Assembly (NCBI GenBank): GCA_031216915.1
Contig: CM062289.1
Span: forward strand, 245,521,187 to 245,585,186
Length of the DNA stretch: 64,000 nucleotides
Origin: Pictodentalium vernedei
Lineage: Eukaryota; Mollusca; Scaphopoda; Dentaliida; Dentaliidae
Direction of reading: 5' to 3'
The translations under genes were made by a program, and so were the position numbers. The notes under the pieces were generated by a model. That model was not told the DNA's origin, made no database searches, and worked only from the letters and a program-made list of their open reading frames with translations. Shown one piece after another: positions 44,403 to 54,753 of this stretch; position 1 is the stretch's first letter; each line of letters opens with the position of its first letter.

Positions 44403-46149
44403 GTCCTTGTCACCTCTGAAGTATGAAGTAAATAGGATAAAATCACTTGATCCTGTAGGTATATCTGCCCATATGTATATATTTTTTATTGTCTTTGCTG
44501 CTTGTTCCCCTCCTCCCCATCTGATTCTATCTGTTCTCAGCCCACTCAAACATCTACTTTTCAATCATTTATCTGCCACTTATACCTTTTGTATATGTAC
44601 ATGTAAATGTTTTGTTGCAACAGTTTAATGAAATTCTGTAGCCCCACCCCCACTTGCTACAGGAGACAGATAATATGTATCAACATTTACATTAATTACA
44701 AATTTATAAGCAACCCAATCATTTATTTGTATGTGTACAAGATTATGCTTTGTTGCGGCTTTGTTGCGACAATTTGAGGAAATTTTGAAGCTACCCTCAT
44801 CCACCGCTTGTTGCAGGAGACAGATAATATGCATCTAAATGTGTATTATAAATTCATGCTTGACCTCATCAGTTATGGTATTATAAACTGAATGGGTCAA
44901 TGTATGTGACATGAGAAAACAGACAAAGCTATCCAACCCATTATTACATGATGGAATATTTGGTGAGGTCTTTTCAGGACATACTTACAGCTAACTCTTT
45001 GTTTTGTTCAAGAAATGATTCCTCCAGCTACTCAACAAAGCTATTCTCCCTATATTGAAATATGAGCAATATTTTAAAAAAGAAACGGTGTTACACTGAG
45101 CCTCATTGGAACTTCTATTTCACCGAATCAAATCTGTGCATTTGTCAGTAGTTTTGAGCATGCTTTGCAGTGGAAAAACAGCAAAAAGCACAGAATAGAA
45201 ATTTTTTAGGTCACAACTCATGCCAATCTTTTTTTGGAGATATTCAGTTAATCGGAACATGGAACAATTCTATTAGGTTATTACTACCGACTCAAAAATA
45301 TAACGTACCTGACAAAGTCACAAACAACTGTGCTGAGTTCTGTTATTCTTGTCTTTTAAGGTGTGTGTTGCCATTTTGTACATTCAAGTTTTGCAGTTAA
45401 AATGCTTATCCAAAAATTCCATAAGACATTTGTAATACCTTAACCTTCACACGATATAGCAATATGTGCCAAACGTGGCCCCAAAAATGATAATTAAATT
45501 GTTGGCTATGCCACATGGAATTTTCTTGTTAATTTTCATATGACCATAAATTGAAAGTGGCTTAATATTGACAAATACATAAATGCCTGAAGCCACATGG
45601 AATTTTCATGTTCGTCCCAAGGAGTAGTGCAGAGCCTATTACTGCAGTGAGCTCATGGAGCACATTCCAGTGTTGAGACATAGGTACTTTACTGAAAGTA
45701 TAATCCAAAAATTAGTCCTTTTCAGCATACTAAATATCTATTGTATGACTAATTAACATATTACACAGCGCGACTCAGCAAGAGAATGATGTATTCAGAC
45801 ACAGAGTTAGCCTTTATCCTAACCCACAATTTCAAGCTTCATTACAAAAACTAAAACCTGACAAATGTGTAAATTTGTTTTGTACATACTTTTTTATTTA
45901 CTTGTTTTTTGGTTTTTGTTCCAGTGTTGATGACAATCAACACATTCTTTGGAAGGGGCTCTCTGGAAAACAAATTCCCTACTCACTTTGTTTGGGAAAA
46001 CCTACTGACTGTCCATATTTCAACTTCCTGAATGAAGTTAAATGAAGCGATTGATACAGCCCAATATCGCCAGTCAGTCAGTATCTTCTATAACATTCGA
46101 TAACATTCTCATTTCTGGAGAACGAGTTTGTACTCAACAACGTATTGCC
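44403..46149. other. Unassigned non-coding stretch
   Basis: A pair of diverged direct repeats is visible at about 44570-44850 (TTGTTGC.ACA..TT..GAAATT, GACAGATAATATG.ATC). Otherwise I see no gene, RNA gene or known family. Short open frames look like chance. Confidence 0.45.
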
Positions 46150-46235
46150 TCTGTCCACCTAAGTTTTCATTCTTTTATGTTTCATTTCTCATTTTCTATA
46201 GCTGTCATACTATAATGTTGATCATTATCCTCTGT

Positions 46236-46262
46236 GGTGATATCCATCCAAACCCAGGTCCA
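46236..46262 (+). other. 2A-like ribosome-skipping motif remnant in LINE ORF2
   Basis: The frame reads CGDIHPNPGPVQ. The 2A consensus is D-x-E-x-N-P-G-P; here Glu is His. 2A-like sequences at the start of ORF2 are known in CR1/L2-type LINEs of sea urchins, molluscs and others. The Glu-to-His state may be decay or a lineage variant. The frame stops shortly afterwards and the endonuclease continues in another frame. Confidence 0.7.
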
Positions 46263-48438
46263 GTTCAAAGATAATCCCAACTTAGGTATAATCTCAATTC
46301 TGAATTATAATGTCCATAGCATTTGTCAAAAACAGACAAAGCTTGCAGACGATATCAATGACTTTGACATCATTTGCTTTATGGAAACTCATCTGGATAA
46401 CGATTTTTATGTAGGTAACCTACGAATTCCTAATTATTCAGTCCTGATTACACAAAACAGAAATCAGAATGGTGGCGATGTGATGTGATGTACTTCTCTG
46501 GCAACATTACTTATAAACATATTGAACATCTATCATTTGATGATGATGTTCTCTAGTTCAAAGCTGGCAGTGAGCAAAAATTCATCCTCTGTGTTACATG
46601 CATATCAGAGAGAGAATCAAGTGAAAATTAATGGTCCAAGCTGCAAGTAGCGCAAGACAAAACTGAATTAGCTTTAGAAATAAGTCCAGCAATGGTGATA
46701 ATGAGGGATATAAACTCAGACCCACTTGCAGAACCCAGTACATTACAGACTCTGATGATGCTATACAGTTTGAAAAATGTTATATCCAAGCCAAAAAAGA
46801 ATAGGAAATACATCAACATCTCTGCTTGACCCTGTAATTATTAGTGACACAGTTACAGTTACTCACACAGGTACATGTACTAGTGACCTAGGTTTATCAA
46901 ACCATCTTGCAGTATATGCCCATATGGTTTGCACTCGGCCTAAACAATCCCTTATCACAAGACAGGTGTGGTATTACAAAAGGGCCAATTTTATTAACTC
47001 TTAACCTTCGGAGTATATTCAAAATATTTCTCACCAACTCTAGTTATGGCTGCTGTGAAGCAGCCATGACTAGATTTGATGAAAAGATCATCTAAATTCA
47101 ACTCAATAAATCATTGGATAAAAAGTACATTCCATTTACAGGGGCATACTTGATTAAGTGTGCCCAAATTATTCTTATTTCAGTGGCAAGAAATTTTACG
47201 GCCTGGGCGGGAATAACCGCCAGCAGCATGCAAAAAGTTAAAATGAATGCACTCATTAATGAGGCAGATTGGGAGAACCTGATAAGTAAAGAGGACGACA
47301 TCAATGATTCTATAACAAACATTGTTTTTCAACTTTCTTGGGAATTGTGGAGAAATGTATACCACGTTCCGAGGTGATTATTAGGAAGCGTGATGAGTCG
47401 TAGTTTGACAGCACTATTAGAAGCACTATCCATCTTTGTGATCAATTATTTAAGTCAGCACTAAAAGATAATAGCCTCAACAAAATAAAAAATATAAAAT
47501 GGCTAGAAATAAGGTTAACAACCTGAAAAAATTGACCAAAGAACTTATCTAGAAAACATCAATGACTCAATATCTGAAGGTAATGACCAATGACAGTTTT
47601 GGCATGTTGTCAAGATGTTTCAAAATAATTTTGCCTCCGGTCCAGGAATTCCAACGCTGATATTTAATTCTGATACAACCCGTAGTTTCATCGGAACTGA
47701 CAATGAAAAAGCCCATCTCCAAAATGAGACATTCATTAAATACAGCAAATTGTACTCGCAAAACAAACAATTTTCACTTTTCAAACTTAGATGCTCATGA
47801 TTTATCAGACAGATTTCTTTTACTCGGGAAGACGTCACCGACATTCTCAAATCTCTCAATATAAATAAGAGTAGTGGCCATTATGGAATCGGACATAGAA
47901 TGCTGAAGGAAACCAAATTCAGTGTTAGCAGACCCTTATTTCTCCTCTTTGACAAGTCACTGGAATTGGCTGTATTTCCTTGTGAGTGGAAATGTGCTGA
48001 TGTGATCCCTTTATTTAAAAAGGAGATCGTTATGACCTCCAAAATTATCGACCCATTTCTTTATTGTGTTATATTGGAAAAATCATGGAACGAGTTGTTT
48101 TTAAGGAAGTTTTCCTGTATTTTACTGATAATAATCTACGCTATGAGCTACAATCCAGCCTCCTTCTAAACAACAGCAGTTTTCCAGTTGTTAGAGGTTT
48201 ATCATAACCTCTGTGACACAGTAGATAAAAACTTGCACTCTTGCAACTTGTTCAATAGTGAATTAACCAATTTTTTTAAATTCCCACAAACACTTGGGTT
48301 TAACTTTGCAATCACATCTGTCTTGGACAGAACACATTGATAACATATGTAAAAGGCTTGTTCAAGATTGTCTCAAGTGAGAAAACTGAAGTATATTTTT
48401 AGTAGGAATATACTTGAAGAACTATATCATGCATTCAT

Positions 48439-48749
48439 TTTTTTTTTTTTTTTTATTGATGTTAAAGGTCACATATTCACGGAGAGAACCACCAAGCAAC
48501 GATGAGCAGCTGCCAGCTCCCCAACATCGTAACTCCGCACTGCAGCACAGGCAGGGTTAGCTTGGTTGAAGACATGCGTACCATCAACGTGCAGTACGCC
48601 TTAGTACACGGCGTCATCGTGCCCCCATGCGGGCAATGGAGATGAAGTGTCTTGCCCAAGGACACAACGCGGTTGCCGCAGGTGGGATTCGAACCGAGGA
48701 CCTCTCGGCTTGCAGCCTGCACCTCTACCTACTGAGCCACCGTGCTCCC
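48439..48749 (-). mobile_element. tRNA-derived SINE, copy 4 (internally deleted)
   Basis: The head (A-box and B-box segments identical to copy 2) and core are intact; about 60 bp of the body present in copy 2 is missing next to GGTCACATATTC. The tail is poly-T on this strand (poly-A on its own) with ATTGATG. A 13-bp duplication, ATCATGCATTCAT, lies at 48426-48438 and 48750-48762. It is inserted in the LINE. Confidence 0.92.
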
Positions 48750-50029
48750 ATCATGCATTCATACTACCAATCTGAGAATATGGAGGTTCTGTGTGGAGTG
48801 GTGCTCCACATTACCTTCTTAAACGTGAGGAAGATGTTCACTGTGATGCTGCCCTAATCGTCAGTACACTGACTTGAACTATCTCACAAGATCGACTTAT
48901 GTCGGAAGTTGGTTGGAGTAGCTTAGAAAGCAGATGTCATGTACAGAAATTATGTAACTTTTATAAAATTGTCAATGGGAGTGCATCATCCTTTCTCCAT
49001 ACTCAGCTACAGCCTCGCATTTCTGATACATCCCAATACAACTAAGTTATCAAATTTTGTTCCTTATTCTTCAAATCTTGTTGAACAGAGCTCTTCAAAC
49101 AGTCCTCCTTCCTACTTCCTGTACTGAAATTTGGAACACTTTCTCTGAGACTGTACAAAACAGCTTGTCACTTGTAGAGTTCAGGAAGTCTATTATACTT
49201 TGCAATCGGTACAAGAAAGTACAACGCCATTCAAGCTAAACTATGAACTGGTTGTAGTGGCCTTAATTGTGACAAATTCCATAATTATGTGTCTGATTCC
49301 CCACTTTGTCTATGTAACGAAGGAATTGAGGATGCAGAACATTACTTCATTATCTGAAAGAAGTAATAGATCCATTTTTTTAACTGTTCAAAAATTTATT
49401 CGCGACTAACGCAGCTTTGAGTCTCGCAGTTAGATGTGCTCATAACTAAATTATGTGCCAACAGATACACTGACGAGTCAACTTCAGCCATGCATATACT
49501 CTCACAGCAGGACATTTAAGACATCATGCACTTGAACAATGCACACTTTGAGCTATAGGCCCGGACTGTGGTGAGAGTGTCCCCTTCCCCACCCCACTTT
49601 TGAATTACTGCAAACACGACAGTGCCAGGCAGCTGTGGGGTTTCAGGAACTGGGATTTTGGAAATTGGTGGACATATAGTTATTAACTGTTATGAATTTC
49701 ATTCACATTAAGGCTGAAATTCTATGGAGTGGATTGGTTGGGGGTCATCATCATTGGATCTACTGTTGTATTTTATGATTTTCTGTTCAGTTTTCATTAT
49801 TTTATTCCATGTTTAATTTGGTTAAATTGTATCAGCAATAATATTTGTTATGCCATATTGTAAATTGTACACAGTCAATCAATGTACATGAGCAGAGGGT
49901 CTTCTCAGTGGTAAGCACTTGTCCTCCAATTGCGATTTGCACTGTTAAAAAAATGGCATATAAATATATGTTTAATCTACTTTGCACACTAATGCCAAAA
50001 TACTGAAAGTTCAAACAGCAAATTCTTGT

Positions 50030-50119
50030 CATAATGCAACTAGGAATATAAGTAATTCATTCTTGATTGATAGAGCTCAATAAAACAAGATTGATCTGTT
50101 TACCTTTCCAGTTGCATTT
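50030..50119. mobile_element. Hairpin MITE family E, copy 5
   Basis: Left arm CATAATGCAACTAGGAATAT, centre GATAGAGCTCAATAAAACAAG, right arm CCAGTTGCATTTTG. It is diverged in the inner arms. The flanking 50120-51178 holds only a short duplicated GTAATTGCTGCATGAGTGA (about 50693 and 50717) and no gene I can support. Confidence 0.7.
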
Positions 50120-51754
50120 TGGGAAAAATCTCATAAGAAAGGGGAAGACAGACACTAAAGAGTAGCACAAAATTGCCATGGAAGCTGTTGGAATAATTTT
50201 ACTGAAGTCTTCCTGTACTCAATTGAAAGACTGAAGATTTTGTTGTGCTCAGTACAGGACAACATTCTGACACTTTTTGGACTTGGAATTTAGTTAATAA
50301 ACTGCATTCAAGCAAGTGGTAGTTTGTCAACTATTATTAAAAATTTTGATCCAATAAGTCATAGTTTGTCAATTGTTGGAAGTTGTCATGTTGTTATGAG
50401 AAGACAAACAAATGCACGTAGATTGAGACCACATATCAATTTAGGTGTTGTGAGTGTATGTGCTTGCCATTAAATAGCTTCAACCCATCATTTAGGAAAG
50501 TCACTGTCGACAATAAAGCGTTTTGATCTGAAAGTAGTTGAGTTATTTTGACTGACTTTGGTGATGCGATGGTATAATGAGAATATATCAACGACCATGA
50601 TAAAAAGTATGGTCATTTAGCTATTGATATAGGTGCTACGTACAATAAATAGACTTACTCAATTGAAATGAAACAAGGCTTGTGGAGATGAGTAATTGCT
50701 GCATGAGTGAAGCTGAGTAATTGCTGCATGAGTGAGTGTGCTTTCCTTTAAGTGTGTTCAGCCCATACTATACAGTATGTATAATGTTTTGTTTGTGAAA
50801 TCGTATCAGTTTTGCAATGCATAATAATCGATGGCTCTGATGGAAGACCAGGGGTAAATGACTTGGCTCCTGCTTCCTACATCCACTCTAAGCCTTCACT
50901 CTATGGCTCATCTGTGGGTGCATACTGCATTGTTGAATGTTTGTGTTTCCTGATGGATATGTTCAGTCCATCTGAACAACTAAAATGTTGACAATGGAGT
51001 GAATCAGTTGAACAGCGCACAGTGCTGTTGATTTGAAAATATGAGGGAGCTGAAAACAACACCTCTAAAAATTGCAAGAAGCGTGATTGCACTCACTCTT
51101 ATGTTTTTAAGAAGAGTGAAAATATTTTTCATAATCTTTTTTGAATAGAAATTACCTTACTGTAGTGTCTAGAAGAAATATAAATTTTATAGTAAATTTC
51201 CTTTCTTATTATACCTGCCGCAATTGTTTACAACAGGCTTGTACTACAGTGGAAGTCCCTAACTCAGAAAAATACTCTCTATTTTCTTCTTTCCCAAGCA
51301 ATTTGGGAAAGAAAAGTGGTGCAAAAGCACCAAGCAAAAATAAGCCAAGACTGGGTCGAGTGCAACCGGCACACACCCAGTAGGGGGACACCCTTCTCCT
51401 TGTACTAATCCAAGGCTTCCAGAGCCAGTGCACAGATGTATAACCAACGTGTCATTCTATTCAATCCGCCAACATTGGAGTTATGTGATTAGCGAGGAGG
51501 AAGGATTCTTAACCGAAAAAGAAGATGGGAGGGCCTCCACGTAAACAATTGCGGTAGGTATAAGAAAGGAAATTTACTATAAAATTTAAATTTCTTATCA
51601 ACCTACCTTACAATTGTTTACAACAAGCTGAAAAGACAATATGAGGATGGAATCACATAACCAACCGCCACATAACCCGACTGCACTGGAACCATGGACA
51701 GAAGAAGAGTTCCCTAGGCCTATAAAACCATAGCATCACAACCATTAAATGAAA

Positions 51755-53976
51755 TGAAAGTGTCAATGACACTGTAGCTCAACTTGTCAAGACAAAGACA
51801 TGTACATGTATAGTATGTGACACAGCAATGACAAACATCTAGGTAATGACCTGATAACAAAGGTACATATAAAGTATTGTAACGGCCTGTACATAAATAC
51901 TGACCGTTGCCTGTAACAAATGTATAGGTAAAGTATTGTAAAGGTGGGTGACAGTCAGATGCTGAACTAGAAAAAATCTTTGAGTCTCAGAGTGGGTCTG
52001 ACTGAACCCCAAAATATTTGTTCTCATAGCACAGTGATAACAAAGGCACCCCAAAACACACTCGTTCCTGTCCCAAGGTGAAAACAAAAGTACTCAAGCA
52101 GTTTTGTGAAGATCAGTTCATAAATACGAGCTGTATAGAACTTGTGACAAAAAACTGATTGGACCTAATTTCGGTACAAAATGGCCACTGGCAGCCATCT
52201 TGAATTTTGGACCGTACCCAGAAACACTCATTCTCATCCCAAGGAGATAACAAAGGTACCCAAGAAGTTTTGTGAAGATCGGTTCATAAATACAGACTCT
52301 ACCCTGAGCCGTATTGACATGTGTGCTTACATTGTGTAAGTTGCACTGAATAAATCAAAGTTCATCTAATTTGCATAATTTCTGCACAAAAAAAAACCCC
52401 TTACAATATGTGATGTATTCCATGTTACTAAACATTCATACAAAAATTTATTAAAATCAGAACTTTCATACAGAAGTTCTATACAAAAGACTGATTGCAC
52501 TAATTTTGGTACAAAATGGCTGCTGGTGGCCATCTTGAATTTCGGACCACACCCAAAAACACTCGCTCTCATCCCACGGTGATAACAAAGGTACCCAAGA
52601 AGTTTCGTAAAGATTGGTTCATAAATATGGCCTCTAGTCTGAGCTGTATAGAAGTTGTGTACAAAAAACTGATTAGACCAAATTTCGGTACAAAATGGCC
52701 ACTGGCAGCCATCTTGAATTTTAGACCGCACCCAGAAACACTCGTTCTCGTCCCAAGGTGATAACAAAGGTACCCAAGACATCTCGTGAAGATCAGTTCA
52801 TAAATACAGACTCTAGTCTGACCCGTATTTACATGTGTACTTACTGTGTGTAAGTCGCACTGAAAAAATCAAAGTTCATCTAATTTGCATAATTTCTGCA
52901 CGAGAAAAAAACCCGTATTATATGTGATGCATCCCATGGTACTAAACATTCACACAAAAAAATTATTCAAATCAGGGCTTTCATATGGAAGTTCTGTGCA
53001 AAAATCTGATTGCACCTAATTTTGTACAAAATGGCTGCCATCGGCCATCTCGAATTTCGGACCGGACCCAAAAACACTCGTTCTCGTCCCACGGTGATAC
53101 CAAAGGTACCCAAGAAGTTTCGTAAAGATCGGTTCATAAATACGGCCTCTAGCCCGAGCCGTATTGGCATTTGCACTTACAGTGTTGAAAGTAACCCCAA
53201 AAAACATCAAAATTAGTCTAATTTGCACAATTTACGTACGAGAAAAAAACCCGTATTATATGTGATGTATCCCATGGTACTAAACATTCATACAAAAAAT
53301 TATTCAAATCAGAGCTTTCATATGGAAGTTCTGTACAAAAAACAGATTTCTGCATCGTCGGTACAAAATGGCGGCTGGCAGCCATCTTGAATTTCGGACC
53401 GCACCCAAAAACACTCGTTCTCGTCCCACGGTCATAACAAAGGTACCCAAGAAGTTTCATAAAGATCGGTTCATAAATACGGCCTCTAGCCCGAGCCATA
53501 GCAGCTTGGCACTTACAGCTCTGAAAGTAACACTAAATAAATCAAAGTCAGTCTAATTTGCATAATTTACGCACGAGAAAAAAACCCGTATTATATGTGA
53601 TGTATCCCATGGTACTAAACATTTATACAAAACTTTATTCAAATCAGAACTTTCATACAGAAGTTCTGTACAAAAAACTGATTTTTGCATCATCGGTACA
53701 AAATGGCCACTGGCAGCCATCTTGAATTTCGGACCACACCTAAAAACATTCGTTCCCGTCCCAGGATCATAACAAAGGTACACAAGAAGTTTCGTGAAGA
53801 TCGGTTCATAAATACGACCTCTAGCCCGAGCCATAGCCAATTGTTGACGTACGGACAGACGGACAGACGGACAGATGGCCAGACGGACAAACGGACAGAC
53901 GGACGGACGGACAGACGGACGACGGACGACGGGCCATGACAATAGCTCAAATTTGACTTCGTCAAAGTTGAGCTAA
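51755..53976 (+). repeat. Family A hairpin-ended tandem-core element, copy A2 (complete)
   Basis: The 5' end TGAAAGTGTCAATGACACTG has a perfect 7-bp hairpin, followed by TAGCTCAACTTGTCAAG. Core units of about 330 bp and shorter partial units follow, then a long (GGACAGAC)n microsatellite (about 53850-53935) and the 3' hairpin 53944-53974 (AGCTCAAATTTGAC / GTCAAAGTTGAGCT), ending CTAA. The last two units are very close to those of A1 (TTATTCAAATCAGAACTTTC and onward). It is inserted in DIRS-4 and is non-coding. Confidence 0.85.
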
Positions 53977-54722
53977 AAATGGTAATGGGAGACGGGGCAT
54001 ATGGCCTTGTGTGACACACAGACAGAAAGGACAGTACCAAGAACAGGGCTGGAACTGATCTTGCAAGAACCCTAACGGCTAGGGTTGATGACAGCCTGAG
54101 CAGAAGAAAAGAGGGCCTAAAGAAAAAAGGTCCTCCAACTGCTCCTGCAACTGACGCAGATAGATGGAGAAAGTAAAAGCATTTCTCCAGTAGGCCGCCT
54201 GCATAACATCTGTCATCTGATGGAGTTAGCATAAGCCCAGGAGGTAGACAATGCACGCACCTCGAGGCAGAAAAGCGATTGGTAATACAGTCGTCAGTCG
54301 CTAGACGCACGTATGACGTGCAAACAGCAAGACAAATCCATCTAGAAATGGATTGAGGAGAGATCTTCTGTCGACCAGGGATAAGAGACAGAAATATATC
54401 TTTTCCTGCCTTTCCTGATGAACTGCATCCGGTTGAGGTAAATGCAAATTGCACGAACAAGACAGAGCAAAGGGCTATTACCCTCAGCAGAAGGAAGAGC
54501 CCTGATACAGATTGGAGGTGGAGTAGTTTCTGGCATCCAATTCTTGGCCAGAAAGGAGCAATCAGTGGTAAAGTAACACTGTTGGCGGAGCTCCTGAAAA
54601 AGGCCTGATCAACGGAGAGAGCGTGAAGCTGACTAACCCTTCTGGCTGAGGCAAAAGCCATCAGAAAAGCTGTCTTGTATGTGAGAAAACACATCCACCT
54701 GCTATAAAGGTTCACATCGGCA

Positions 54723-54751
<29 letters not shown>
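54723..54751. repeat. Poly-C tract of 29 in DIRS-4
   Basis: A pure run of 29 C within the recombinase region, at a different place from the poly-C of the other DIRS copies. Such a run is length-unstable, so its exact length may be an assembly or replication artefact. Confidence 0.8.

Positions 54752-54753
<2 letters not shown>

Larger units (their letters stand above)
46150..49950 (+). mobile_element. Decayed CR1/L2-type LINE (APE endonuclease plus RT), with nested SINE
   Basis: ORF2 remnants in order: a 2A-like GDIHPNPGP segment (46236-46262); endonuclease blocks LNYNVHSICQKQTKL and DFDIICFMETHLD (46290-46420); endonuclease C-terminal blocks SLLDPVIISDTVTVTHT and YAHMVCTRPKQS (46800-46960); RT blocks SRPLFLLFDKSLELAVFP then EWKCADVIPLFKK (47925-48020); and a C-terminal region (LGWSSLESRCHVQKL-like, about 48900, to 49400). 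From about 49420 to 49950 lies probable 3' UTR. The reverse transcriptase would copy the element RNA at a target nick. Many stops and frame changes are present. A SINE is inserted at 48439-48749. Confidence 0.8.
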
